A stretch of DNA of 44,752 nt from Deltaproteobacteria bacterium (GCA_003194495.1 PQXE01000003.1:1-44752), one strand, 5' to 3'; positions 6,812-15,462 are shown, numbered from the stretch's first letter. Numbers and translations are program-made. Notes: generated by a model not told the origin, from the letters alone.

Positions 6812-7540
6812 CTAAATTCTTTTTATCATTATCATACCACAGCCGAATGATTTGGCAGAGCCAATACCTTTGAACCTGGATATTTCATATAAGCCATTAT
6901 TTGTTCTTGAGGCCACTATATATTGCGATTATCTTACACATGGCCTACCATATATGGCGCCCATTTCCTTATATGAAATATCCTGGTTATAACGGATTTG
7001 GGGGAGGACATAATCCATGTTATTTCAAGATGTTATGTTTTTGTTGAGTGTACCCAAAAGTGGAATATAAATCCCAATATATGATAAGGATGCATTGGCA
7101 AAAAGGTGGGAACTTTTTGATTCGATTATGTAACATGCTGATTTTATTATGGTCGGCATGGATGGAGCCAAAATTAACCCATCAATATTACCTACTCATT
7201 TTACAATTGCGCCTATAGAGATAATTGTCCAGCAAGCTTTTTCGCATAAGGACAACATATTGAAATCATTAGAATACATGCCTCCCCCAAATCCGTTATA
7301 ATCAGGAAATATCCAGCTTTGAACAACGCCTTTTTAAACTGGTCTGCATCAACTATTTTAAGATTGCTTTCAAAATCCAGTGTCCTAAGCGTAAAGGCTT
7401 GTTTTCCATGGGGTTTGACAGAATATTCACGATCATTATCAATTCCCACTTCAAACTGTTTCGACCTTGTGCGGTAAGAGATTGGCCTGGTATCGGGATA
7501 AGGCTTTTCTAAAAGGGGGCGGAGCTTGTGCGGTTACACG
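6812..7540 (-). pseudogene. cas6e 3' remnant interrupted by a 441-bp element
   Basis: The minus-strand frame from 7540 to 7317 reads ...TLRTLDF...DADQFKKALFK and is then broken by the element at 6876-7316. Removing that element and one copy of its 8-bp duplication rejoins the frame to positions 6867-6812. The protein then continues as GIGSAKSFGCGMIMIKRI and stops. That glycine-rich ending is the C-terminal signature of Cas6e (CasE), the type I-E crRNA endonuclease. Only about 100 C-terminal codons remain; an in-frame stop at 7541 and the tRNA at 7610 leave no room for the rest. The adjacent type I-E repeat at 5921-5945 supports the call. The first 25 residues of this open frame may not belong to cas6e. 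Confidence 0.7.
6876..7316. mobile_element. 441-bp non-autonomous transposon with 8-bp target duplication
   Basis: Perfect 11-bp terminal inverted repeats (CTGGATATTTC at 6876-6886, its complement at 7306-7316) are bounded by the direct repeat CTTTGAAC at 6868-6875 and 7317-7324. Two further inverted pairs lie inside: 16 bp perfect at 6878-6893 with 6968-6983, and about 30 bp (2 mismatches) at 6978-7007 with 7281-7310. No transposase frame is present. Excision in silico restores a continuous cas6e reading frame, which supports the boundaries. Confidence 0.8.
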
Positions 7541-7609
7541 TCAGATTGTGCAACACACGAAAGGACGAAACAAGACATAAAAATTAAATGACCTAACCCC
7601 TTAAAACTC

Positions 7610-7697
7610 TGGTGCCGGAGGCGAGAGTCGAACTCGCACGGGCGCAAGGCCCACGGGATTTTGAGTCCAGCGCGTATACCAATTTCACCACTCCGGC
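7610..7697 (-). tRNA. tRNA-Leu (anticodon CAA)
   Basis: On the minus strand the acceptor stem GCCGGAG pairs with CTCCGGC, and the 3' CCA is encoded at 7610-7612. The anticodon loop is CTCAAAA, giving anticodon CAA for the UUG codon. A long variable arm (GGGC with GCCC) is typical of tRNA-Leu, and the T arm has GTTCGAC. The anticodon stem has one apparent U-C mismatch at positions 28/42. The 3' end faces the accessory island at 1-7600, as expected for an integration site. Confidence 0.95.
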
Positions 7698-7720
7698 AGT
7701 GTATTTTTCTGATACCTAGG

Positions 7721-7875
7721 TTGAGCAATTAGCTGTTAGCCATTAGCGTTTAGCTTTGAAAAATCAAGACATTACATTAATTAGAAATAACACCCAACGG
7801 GTGAAGGTTTGTAATAGCAAAACATCCTGTAATCATTAAACTAATAGCTAACCGCTAAAGGCTAATCGCTCAATT
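7721..7875. repeat. Imperfect inverted repeat with GCTGTTAGC/GCTAACCGC units
   Basis: The arm at about 7721-7757 (TTGAGCAATTAGCTGTTAGC...) is the imperfect reverse complement of the arm at 7841-7875, so the transcript could form a long hairpin. The 210 bases between the tRNA and coaBC hold no gene. Relatives of this AGCTGTTAGC unit lie at 33799-33820 and about 28500-28550. Confidence 0.5.
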
Positions 7876-7907
7876 TAGGTGATAACAAAACCAAACTACA
7901 GTGTCAA

Positions 7908-9182
7908 TCAATAATTATCCTGTGGAAGCAAATCCTGAATTCTATCCCAGACTCTCTCGCCGACCTCTTCTTTGTGCAAAAGGGGCAGTGCCTCAACGTC
8001 GCCACCTGCGGAGACAATGAGGACTCTGTTATTCGGTACATCAAAGCCGGCATCAGGCTGGGACACATCATTGGCAATCAGTAAATCCGCTCCCTTAAGC
8101 CTTATTTTTTTTATGGCCTGTGCTTTAAGATCCTGGGTCTCTGCGCAAAAGCCGACGATTATCTGTCCGCCCTTACGACTCCTCACCAACTGCGACAAGA
8201 TATCATTTGTCCGTACAAGATCTAAACGCAGTTCAGATGTATCTTTTTTGATCTTCTGATCAGCCCTGGCAGCAAGTGTGTAGTCCGCCACTGCGGCAGT
8301 CATGATTATTACATGAGCATCTGGCGAAAGCCTGCCGATTATGTCCTCCATCTCGCCGGCAGTCTCCACGGAACAGGGCTTTATCCCCGGAGGATATGGA
8401 ATAGAGACAGAACCACTTACAAGGGTCACTCTCGCGCCGCGCCTGAAGGCAACCATGGCCATAGCATAGCCCATGACTCCTGAGGAACGATTAGAGATAT
8501 ACCGGACAGGATCCAGATATTCCTTGGTCGGCCCGGCAGATACCAGTACATTCATTCCTCTCAAAGTCTGTGGAGTTGTTGCCTTAAGTATGGCCTCCCT
8601 CACCACAGACCACTCCGGCAGTCTTCCCCTGCCCCGGTCTCCACAGGCCGTTTCCCCTATCTCCGGCTCTATTACTCTGTAGTCCAATGTTTTAAGACGC
8701 TCTATGTTTGCCTGAGTCGCCGGATGCGCATACATGGCCGGATTCATTGAAGGGGAAAAAAGTGCCGGACCGGAAAACGCCAGGAGTAATGTGGACAGAA
8801 AATCATCTGCCAGACCGTTTGCGGCTTTGGCAATTATATTTGCAGTAGCAGGCAGTACCAGAAAAAGGTCGGCGGACCCGGCAAGTTCTATGTGAGGAAT
8901 GGTCTCAGCACCCTCCACGCAAAACAGGTCCGTGTACACTTTCTCGCCTGTAAGAGCCGCGAAAGTAATGGGCGACACAAACTCGGTTGCATGCCTGGTC
9001 ATCACGGGTATTACCCGTGCACCCAATGCACGAATCTTCTTGGAATAATCCGCCGCCTTATACGCGGCAATTCCACCGGTTATTCCAAGAAGGACGGTCT
9101 TCCCCTCTAATGGCAAATAGGGTGGGGCATCCTCGGATAAAATCTCTGAGCCGGGAATCGGTTTCACATTATCATTGGGCAA
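7908..9182 (-). CDS. coaBC: Bifunctional phosphopantothenoylcysteine decarboxylase/phosphopantothenate-cysteine ligase
   Basis: This 424-residue protein carries out two steps of coenzyme A synthesis. The N-terminal flavoprotein half (about residues 27-200, CoaC) has VLLGITGGIAAYK, the SPSMNPAMY substrate clamp (PxMNxxM) and the ACGDRGRGRLPE catalytic Cys region. The C-terminal half (CoaB) begins with VLVSAGPTKEYLDPVRYI and NRSSGVMG, and contains the QKIKK lysines that act in the ligase. The usual NRSSGKMG has Val in place of Lys here. The protein is slightly longer than usual because of about 25 extra N-terminal residues. Its start overlaps the end of the lipoprotein gene upstream by 11 bp, so the two are probably co-transcribed. 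Confidence 0.95.
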   Translation of the reverse strand: MPNDNVKPIPGSEILSEDAPPYLPLEGKTVLLGITGGIAAYKAADYSKKIRALGARVIPVMTRHATEFVSPITFAALTGEKVYTDLFCVEGAETIPHIELAGSADLFLVLPATANIIAKAANGLADDFLSTLLLAFSGPALFSPSMNPAMYAHPATQANIERLKTLDYRVIEPEIGETACGDRGRGRLPEWSVVREAILKATTPQTLRGMNVLVSAGPTKEYLDPVRYISNRSSGVMGYAMAMVAFRRGARVTLVSGSVSIPYPPGIKPCSVETAGEMEDIIGRLSPDAHVIIMTAAVADYTLAARADQKIKKDTSELRLDLVRTNDILSQLVRSRKGGQIIVGFCAETQDLKAQAIKKIRLKGADLLIANDVSQPDAGFDVPNNRVLIVSAGGDVEALPLLHKEEVGERVWDRIQDLLPQDNY

Positions 9183-9651
9183 GTGGTGCGCTCACCCAAA
9201 TCTGGACCTCGGTCTTAAAGCCCAATTGTCCCTCACGTATCTGTATAAAACAATGGGAGTTACCCCCTTTGGAAAACGCAAGGAAACTCCGCTTTGCATT
9301 CAATGTACCATTCAATGCCCAGCCATGCCCAGGCATGGATTTTGAGAAAAATTCCACCAGTGAAACCGAGGTTACCCTGCCCTTATATACCAATATTCCA
9401 CCCTGAAAGCCCGAGGTCTTAATCATTATTGTCTTGTCATCCGCCCTTTCAAGTTCTACGGGTATAGGAAGATCCGGAAACTCATACATAACATTGGCGG
9501 CCTCAGAACTTGTAACAGTTTCAGAGAATCCCGGAGAAGATTCCCCCGGTGCCGGACTTGTCTGGGCACACGAAGTCAGCAGAAAAAAAGGCAGATAAAG
9601 AATCAAGGCAGAAATGAAGAAAACAGCGGACAATTTCCTGTGAAAACGCAT
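9172..9651 (-). CDS. Uncharacterised predicted lipoprotein
   Basis: This 159-residue protein starts with a charged n-region and a hydrophobic stretch ending in a lipobox LLTSC, with Cys28 as the predicted lipidation site. After a Ser/Pro/Glu-rich linker follows a compact domain beginning EFPDLPIPVEL. It has an FQGGILVYKGRV strand and a LVEFFSKSMPGHGW helix, an arrangement I associate with small deltaproteobacterial lipoproteins of unknown function. It probably sits in the inner or outer membrane facing the periplasm. It overlaps coaBC by 11 bp, which suggests co-expression, although a functional link to coenzyme A synthesis is not evident. Confidence 0.8.
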   Translation of the reverse strand: MRFHRKLSAVFFISALILYLPFFLLTSCAQTSPAPGESSPGFSETVTSSEAANVMYEFPDLPIPVELERADDKTIMIKTSGFQGGILVYKGRVTSVSLVEFFSKSMPGHGWALNGTLNAKRSFLAFSKGGNSHCFIQIREGQLGFKTEVQIWVSAPLAQ

Positions 9652-9671
9652 TTTACATCCTCCTATACTTA

Positions 9672-10178
9672 TTATTTTTCAAATACTAACACTTCTTCAA
9701 ATGACTTACGAGTAGAAGTTTGGTTTTTATGGGCAGGATGGCCCAGGGCCAGGACTGCCATGAGTTCGAGGTCTTCTGAAAGACCCAGGAGATCTCGTAC
9801 TCGATCGGAATTCTTCAGGATCTCCCCCAGCCAAACAGCCCCAAGGCCCAGTGAATGAGCGGCAAGAAGCATATTCTGAAGACAGGCGCCAATGGCCTGA
9901 TGGTCTTTTAGTTCATGGTACATGGCATCCCTGTCCACAAAGACAGGAATCAGGGCCTTAGCCCCTTTAATAACCTTTTCGTAACGGGTCAGTTCCCCAA
10001 CCTTGGCTTTTAGATCCTTTTCCGTTACTATTGCGAAACGCCAGGGCTGGTTGTTAAGTCCCGAAGGTGCCCAGGTACCTGCCCTAATAATTTCTATAAG
10101 TGTGTCACGCTCTATGAGATCAGCGGTAAAATCACGCACACTTCTGCGTTTATATATGGCGTCCAATACCGGATTCAT
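9672..10178 (-). CDS. Nitroreductase-family FMN oxidoreductase
   Basis: This 168-residue protein belongs to the NADPH-dependent nitroreductase fold. FMN-binding segments are visible at the N-terminus: RRSVRDF at about residues 11-17 and APSGLNNQPWRF at about 36-47. Near residue 115 is the GLGAVWLG segment common to the family. The ATG at 10178 is preferred over a GTG at 10193 because GAGG lies a suitable distance upstream. Such enzymes reduce nitro groups, quinones or enones, or take part in flavin chemistry; the physiological substrate cannot be told. It lies 20 bp before the lipoprotein gene on the same strand. Confidence 0.88.
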   Translation of the reverse strand: MNPVLDAIYKRRSVRDFTADLIERDTLIEIIRAGTWAPSGLNNQPWRFAIVTEKDLKAKVGELTRYEKVIKGAKALIPVFVDRDAMYHELKDHQAIGACLQNMLLAAHSLGLGAVWLGEILKNSDRVRDLLGLSEDLELMAVLALGHPAHKNQTSTRKSFEEVLVFEK

Positions 10179-10206
10179 GGAAAAAAACCTCACTCAAATT
10201 ATTAAA

Positions 10207-10246
10207 CATCCTTCACGACAAGTCAAAAACAGTTTACACTTTGTAT
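10207..10246 (+). repeat. Dispersed repeat unit (CATCCTTCA...AGTTTACACTTTG)
   Basis: This unit matches the left arm of the element at 37816-38016 over about 38 bases with few differences. It lies directly in front of the zinc-ribbon gene at 10249, so it forms that gene's immediate leader. Confidence 0.5.
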
Positions 10247-10248
10247 CA

Positions 10249-10476
10249 ATGTCTGACACCAAAAAAGAGAAAAAACCTGGAACTCGCCCCAAAAACTCTC
10301 GTTGGGGCAGGCGTAAGAAGTATCGCTGCCATGCCTGTAATAGGGAATTGCCATTTTGCTGGAATTGCTCTTGCGGTTTTCAGATTTGTGATGACTGTCT
10401 GAAAGAAAATATGTGGGGCATGAGCAATAATGCAATATGGATCTGCCCTGACTGCGGACGCATAAGAAGCTTTTGA
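10249..10476 (+). CDS. Small zinc-ribbon protein
   Basis: The 75-residue product has a basic N-terminus (KKEKKPGTRPKNSRWGRRKK). Several Cys pairs follow, including CHAC, CWNC, CDDC and CPDC, enough for two zinc-binding knuckles. Similar short proteins with a CGFQICDDC-like core and a final CPDCG are familiar from sulfate-reducing bacteria. The role is unknown; nucleic-acid or protein binding through the zinc ribbons is likely. The ATG at 10249 leaves no room for a typical ribosome binding site because the dispersed repeat ends just before it, so the start is uncertain. It runs divergently from the nitroreductase gene and converges on pepF. Confidence 0.65.
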   Translation: MSDTKKEKKPGTRPKNSRWGRRKKYRCHACNRELPFCWNCSCGFQICDDCLKENMWGMSNNAIWICPDCGRIRSF

Positions 10477-10489
10477 CAACTTCCACTGC

Positions 10490-12289
10490 TTATTCCACAC
10501 CTATTTCCACAGCCAATTCCTCTATTTCCTTCACCATATCATCAATTACATTAAGACCCTGGTGCCAAAAATTGGGATCATGGAGGTCTATGCCAAAGGA
10601 CTCAAGCAACCTATAGGGTGTATCACTTCCCCCGGCAGCCAATAGCTCCAAATAGCACGGGACAAAATCCATTTTTCCCTTTTCATACATGGAGTAAAGT
10701 GACAAGACCAGGAGTTCGCCAAAGGCATAGGCATATACATAGCCTGGTGTATGGATAAAGTGACCTATGTAAGACCACCAAATACCATAGTCATCGGTCA
10801 GGGTTACGCTGTTGCTGAACATTTTCTCCTGGGTCTTAACCCAAATATTTGAAAACTCATCCGGAGAAAGCTCTCCCTTTGAACGCCGTTTATTGTGAAC
10901 GTCATTTTCGAACCGGTTCATGGCAATCTGACGAAACACCGTGGCAAAAATGGACTCTATCTTACTAGCAGCAAGCCACAATTTTTCTTCGGGCCTTTCC
11001 AAGTTCCTCATTAAATCCTTGAATACCAGCATTTCACAAAAAACCGAGGCAGTCTCAGCTAAGACCAACGGAGTATGACTGTTTAAATAGCCCTGCTCAC
11101 CCGCCAGGATCTGGTGAACACCATGGCCAAGCTCATGTGCTACTGTCTCAACGTCCCTGAGATTCCCGGTGAAATTCACAAGTACATAAGGATGGACCTG
11201 TGGAACCACGGGGTGTGCAAAGGCGCCCCCGGTCTTCCCCTGTATTACCGGAGCATGTATCCATTGTTTGTCAAAAAACTGATTGGCAATTGAGGCCATC
11301 TTGGGGGAAAATTTCCCAAAGGCATCAAGCACAATTTCTTTGCCTTTCTCCCAATCCACCACCCGCTGAGGCAGATAAGGCAACGGGGCATACCTGTCGT
11401 AGTCAAAAAGTTCTTCCAACCCGAGTAGGCGCCGCTTTAAACCGTAATAGCGCTGGACTATGTCGTAGCGATCCGTTGCGGACGCAATCAGGGAATCAAC
11501 AGTGTCATCATCGAGTTCATTCGCAAGGTTCATGGACTTGACCCAGTTATGATAGTCCCGAATCCTGTCATCAATCATCTTATCGCCAAGGATCGTATTA
11601 AAGATGTGGGTAAGTACAATTGACTGACTGCGCAATCCGTCAGTAAGGTCATTCGCCGCGCTTTTCCTGACTTTACGGTCCGGTGAGTAAAGATCGGTCA
11701 ACACCTCTTCCTGGGTGCGGGCTTCTTTACCAAAACGCTGGGCTGCCAAGACCTTTTCAAATAAGCTGATCCAGCTTGAACGACCTACAGGACTGATCTC
11801 AATTATGAGCTGCTCTTCTACTTGAGAGAGAAGATGAGGTTTGTATCGCCTGGCTGCCTGTAAATAGTGCCTGTAATGCTCCAGTGCGGAGTCGGCGAGC
11901 AGGTCATCCGCCTTGTCATCAGGAACATTTGCCCACTCAATATCGAAAAACACTACGTCTTTATTCACTATACTGAAAAATTCATTGACTCTTTGCAAAA
12001 AAGCGCCGGCCTTTGGATCATTAACATGGGTTGAAAAATGTAGCTGGGCAAATGCGTTGAGTCTCCCCACAATAATAGTCAAGCCTTCATATTCACTGAC
12101 AACAGCGAAGAGTTCTGCAGCGGTAAGTTCTGCAATCTTGCCCGAATATTTATCAGCAATCTCAAGGGCCGATTTCTTACATTTCTCCATATCATCATGG
12201 ATTCTGGAATCATCAATGCCTTGGTACAAATCCCCAAGGTTCCAAAGGACTTCTTCTGTTCCCAATTCCTTCATTATGTCATTATTCAT
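10490..12289 (-). CDS. pepF: M3 family oligoendopeptidase F
   Basis: The 599-residue protein is a zinc metallopeptidase of family M3. The catalytic HELGH begins at His385 within VAHELGHGVHQ, and the third zinc ligand is the Glu of LAETASVF about 25 residues later. The N-terminal helical half and the length match PepF/oligoendopeptidase. It hydrolyses short peptides in the cytoplasm; no signal peptide is present. The gene stands alone, converging with the zinc-ribbon gene. Confidence 0.92.
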   Translation of the reverse strand: MNNDIMKELGTEEVLWNLGDLYQGIDDSRIHDDMEKCKKSALEIADKYSGKIAELTAAELFAVVSEYEGLTIIVGRLNAFAQLHFSTHVNDPKAGAFLQRVNEFFSIVNKDVVFFDIEWANVPDDKADDLLADSALEHYRHYLQAARRYKPHLLSQVEEQLIIEISPVGRSSWISLFEKVLAAQRFGKEARTQEEVLTDLYSPDRKVRKSAANDLTDGLRSQSIVLTHIFNTILGDKMIDDRIRDYHNWVKSMNLANELDDDTVDSLIASATDRYDIVQRYYGLKRRLLGLEELFDYDRYAPLPYLPQRVVDWEKGKEIVLDAFGKFSPKMASIANQFFDKQWIHAPVIQGKTGGAFAHPVVPQVHPYVLVNFTGNLRDVETVAHELGHGVHQILAGEQGYLNSHTPLVLAETASVFCEMLVFKDLMRNLERPEEKLWLAASKIESIFATVFRQIAMNRFENDVHNKRRSKGELSPDEFSNIWVKTQEKMFSNSVTLTDDYGIWWSYIGHFIHTPGYVYAYAFGELLVLSLYSMYEKGKMDFVPCYLELLAAGGSDTPYRLLESFGIDLHDPNFWHQGLNVIDDMVKEIEELAVEIGVE

Positions 12290-12409
12290 ATAGAAATCTC
12301 CTAACCCGGATAAACCGGAACCAAACAGGTTTAGAGATAAAAAATGATATTGTGTTTCAGAATTTTCTGCCGGAAAAACCGCGAGATAAAAAATGGATTT
12401 TAAATGACT

Positions 12410-12676
12410 CTAAAACTTTGAAGCTCTGTGTCTGGAAGAAAGCAAGGCATATTTATAGGCCCCGGCATTCTCCAGCTTAATCCAGCGGTCACCGGAAAGG
12501 AAATACCACTGATTACCGTCAAACCTAGCGACAAGGGCGCCATGGTAGGACAACATTGTTTTAACTTCATCAGGAGTATATGGATTATCATACTCTCCTG
12601 TGATCTGCGCATCCTGACATGCCGTAAAAAGAAAAAGAAGGCTGGCGACAATCAGAATCACACTTAGCCGACGCAT
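12410..12676 (-). CDS. Small predicted lipoprotein
   Basis: From the ATG at 12676 the product is 88 residues. It has a classical signal MRRLSVILIVASLLFLFTAC ending in a lipobox with Cys20, and a short domain follows. That domain contains DEVKTMLSYHGALVARFDGNQW and WYFLSGDRWIKL. A GTG at 12707 would add 11 residues before the signal and is less likely. The function is unknown. A 120-bp gap separates it from pepF, and it lies about 100 bp downstream of the TPR gene on the same strand. Confidence 0.7.
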   Translation of the reverse strand: MRRLSVILIVASLLFLFTACQDAQITGEYDNPYTPDEVKTMLSYHGALVARFDGNQWYFLSGDRWIKLENAGAYKYALLSSRHRASKF

Positions 12677-12776
12677 ATAATTTACATAAATATTAGAATA
12701 ATTCTTCACAATATCTTTACTTTAACATCCATAGTATCTAAGTTAAGGGGATACATTTCAGCTCGGCCAAAGGCCC

Positions 12777-14495
12777 TTAACTGTCCACCATGTCAGAAAG
12801 TGCTTTTTGAGCATCCTGTATTTTCTTTCTCAATTTTGGCTTGTCCTTTGACTCCTTTACCAGCTTAAGGGCCTCCTGATAGACATGTAATGCCTTGTCG
12901 AAAATCTCACTGGCCATATATGCATCGCCAAGGTGTTCTGCTATAACCGGATCGCCGGGAACTAAATCCTGCGCCTTTTTGAGATATAAAATGGCCTGGT
13001 CATTTTTGCCCTTTTTGAAATATACCCACCCCAGACTATCTGTTACATAACCATCATCCGGCTGTATAGAAAGCGCTTTTTTTATCAGAAGCTCGGCCTC
13101 GTCAAGGTTAATCCCCTCTTCAGCATAGGTATATCCCAGGAAGTTAAGGGCTTCAACGTAGTCTTCAGCTTTTTCAATGGCCTTCTTGGCACACTCTATG
13201 GCCTGGTCTCTTTGCCCCAGCTTGTCCAAGACCATTGCAAGATGGAATAATAACTCCTTGTCGTCAGGGGTTGTATCCAGGGCCTTACGAAGAATCTCCC
13301 TGGAATCATGCGGCCTGTTTGCCGCATCGTAGAGGGTGGCAAGGGAGAGCACCCATTGTTTCGTATTGGGACGATCTTTTAGGCTTTTTTCAATAAGATT
13401 TAACGCCTGATCGAGTTGTCCTCTTTCTTTAAGCAAGTATGCCAAACGAACCCTTGCTTCCACGGCAAGTTCATCATCTATGTGGATGGACTCGAGCATA
13501 TCCATGGCCGCATCAAGATCGCCTTTCTGCTCATAGGCAATTGCCATATAGTAAATAATTTGCCCCTGATCATGGTAAGTATGAGCCATTTCTTTAAGAA
13601 TAGACAATGCATCATCATACTTTTTATGTTGAAGACATAGTATCGCGACATGAAATCCAATTGCAGGATGGTTTTGTGCTGACTGCTTGAGTCGGCCAAA
13701 CTCTGAAATTACATCATCTACCCGTTTTTCTTCAATTAATAGTATCAGAAGCCGCTCTCGTACCTCAAGGTTATTAGGCTTTTGAGCTAACAGGGCCCTG
13801 CAGGAATCAATGGCTTTATCTATCTTCCCTTGCCTTCTGTAAACATCAGCCAGATCCAGATACACCATTGTCATGTGTGGATTCAGTCTTAATGCCTCGT
13901 TGAGATATTCCTCGGCCTTTACAAGATCATCGGCATCTCGACATATCCTTCCCAGATAATAATATGCCATAAAAGATTGACTTCCCTCCTGCCCGGCAGC
14001 CCTTTCCATGATCTCAATCGCCTTTGGATACTGCTTAGCCTTAGCGTAAATAGTCCCGGTCAAAAACAGTGCTTCCTGGTTGTCAGGTTCATCACTTAGT
14101 ATTTCCTCCATGAGTCCTAAGGCTTCGGCCACGCGATCTTCATTGGCATAAATTCCGGCAAGTACGATCTTCATATCCAGATTGTCGGTTTCAAGGGCAA
14201 TGGCCTGTTCAGCCCACTGCTCAGCCTCCTGCATGTTACCTATGCTAGCTGCTAATTTGGCCAAATCCTCCAGTATAGCTATGGATTCCGGATCATGGAC
14301 CAAGGCACTTTTCAGGCAACTCGAAGCATCTGAAAGCCTGCCCGAAGACTTCTCCATAATTGCCTGGAGATAATAGGCGTAGGCCGCGCTACGGGAAGGA
14401 TTCACCCTGGCCATGGCATTGGAGTCTGACACCATCAGAACAATGACTAAAGTGAAAAAAAGTCTGATCCAAAAACAAAAAGGACTTGTAATCAT
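12777..14495 (-). CDS. Secreted tetratricopeptide-repeat protein
   Basis: This 572-residue protein has an N-terminal signal (hydrophobic residues about 8-23, predicted cleavage after SNA). About fourteen tetratricopeptide repeats follow, with the usual A-x(3)-Y/F-x(4)-P spacing, for example YPKAIEIMERAAG and NDQAILYLKKAQDLVP. It probably acts in the periplasm or at the outer membrane as a scaffold for protein assembly. Similar TPR proteins are common next to sigma-factor genes in deltaproteobacteria. Its ATG overlaps the stop of the sigma-factor gene by 4 bp (ATGA), so translation of the two is likely coupled. Confidence 0.85.
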   Translation of the reverse strand: MITSPFCFWIRLFFTLVIVLMVSDSNAMARVNPSRSAAYAYYLQAIMEKSSGRLSDASSCLKSALVHDPESIAILEDLAKLAASIGNMQEAEQWAEQAIALETDNLDMKIVLAGIYANEDRVAEALGLMEEILSDEPDNQEALFLTGTIYAKAKQYPKAIEIMERAAGQEGSQSFMAYYYLGRICRDADDLVKAEEYLNEALRLNPHMTMVYLDLADVYRRQGKIDKAIDSCRALLAQKPNNLEVRERLLILLIEEKRVDDVISEFGRLKQSAQNHPAIGFHVAILCLQHKKYDDALSILKEMAHTYHDQGQIIYYMAIAYEQKGDLDAAMDMLESIHIDDELAVEARVRLAYLLKERGQLDQALNLIEKSLKDRPNTKQWVLSLATLYDAANRPHDSREILRKALDTTPDDKELLFHLAMVLDKLGQRDQAIECAKKAIEKAEDYVEALNFLGYTYAEEGINLDEAELLIKKALSIQPDDGYVTDSLGWVYFKKGKNDQAILYLKKAQDLVPGDPVIAEHLGDAYMASEIFDKALHVYQEALKLVKESKDKPKLRKKIQDAQKALSDMVDS

Positions 14496-15442
14496 GCGTC
14501 TTCGACACCCTCTGGATAAGAACCTAAATCCGGGATTCTTTTTTGAAGAAATACCCGCAACTTCTTTTTTAGCCTGGCCTCGATTTGTCTTACTCTTTCT
14601 CTTGAAACCCCGAAAACCGTTCCGAGTTCCTGAAGGGTCTTGGGCTCCTCGGCTAAAAGCCGCTCCTCGAATATGATTTGCTCCTTTCCCTGAAGTTGTT
14701 CCTTAAAGGCTGCAAGATGGCCCTTGAGGCTAGCCCTTATCTCTTCCCTGGCAACACCGGCTTCAACTGTCGTCTCGTCAGTGGCAAAAAAATCCAGACA
14801 TTTATCTTCAGAGCCCTCCTTAACCGGAGCATCCATGGAAAGCTCCCACGACCCCATGCGCTGTTCCATGTCAATCACATCTTTCTCAGGGACGTTAAGA
14901 CGGTCGGAGATGAGCTTTGGCACTGGTTCAAAGCCTAAAGCAAGAAGCCGGCTTTTCTCTTTACGAAGGTTATAAAAAAGTTTGCGCTGGACCTGGGTGG
15001 TCCCGATTTTGACTAAACGCCAATTATCCATAACGAACTTGAGTATATATGCCTTTATCCAGAAAGAAGAATAGTAGGAAAATTTTACACCCTTATACGG
15101 GTCAAACTTTTTTACTGCCTGCATCAGGCCGATATTTCCCTCCTGAACAAGATCTGAAAAATTCTGCATCCAGAATTTCTGAAAATCCAAGGCTATTTTT
15201 ACGACCAGCCTCAAATTTGCCGTCACGATCCTGGAAGCCAGCTTCGGATCTCGTGTCTCATAATAGGCCTTAGTGAGAGTCTCCTCTTCTTCTCTGCTCA
15301 ACAAGGGATACCGGCTGATCTCTGCAAGGTATTGCTGAAGAGGTTCAAGGGTTTCCAGGGGAACAAGGCTCCCAGGCTCATTCTTGGGCACCAGGGGAAA
15401 AATTTTATCCGGAGTCTTTTTGGACCTGCGTTTCTTTGTCAT
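14492..15442 (-). CDS. rpoH: RNA polymerase sigma factor, RpoH (sigma-32) type
   Basis: The 316-residue protein has sigma-70 region 2 (SDLVQEGNIGLMQAVKKFDP and the aromatic FSYYSSFWIK core, about residues 96-132). It also has an RpoH-box-like QRKLFYNLRKEKSRL near residue 152, and a region 4 helix-turn-helix (TLQELGTVFGVSRERVRQIE near residue 272). The QRKLFFNLRK box is the hallmark that separates RpoH from other primary-type sigmas. It would direct heat-shock transcription. The N-terminal 30 basic residues are longer than in E. coli RpoH. Envelope protease and chaperone genes that such a factor might control (ftsH, the degP-like gene, the PPIase gene) lie later in the window. Confidence 0.88.
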   Translation of the reverse strand: MTKKRRSKKTPDKIFPLVPKNEPGSLVPLETLEPLQQYLAEISRYPLLSREEEETLTKAYYETRDPKLASRIVTANLRLVVKIALDFQKFWMQNFSDLVQEGNIGLMQAVKKFDPYKGVKFSYYSSFWIKAYILKFVMDNWRLVKIGTTQVQRKLFYNLRKEKSRLLALGFEPVPKLISDRLNVPEKDVIDMEQRMGSWELSMDAPVKEGSEDKCLDFFATDETTVEAGVAREEIRASLKGHLAAFKEQLQGKEQIIFEERLLAEEPKTLQELGTVFGVSRERVRQIEARLKKKLRVFLQKRIPDLGSYPEGVEDA

Positions 15443-15462
15443 AAAAAAATACTATATTTTCA

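Noticed and set aside
7534..7728. A 64-codon minus-strand frame
   Set aside because: It reads through the tRNA-Leu gene.
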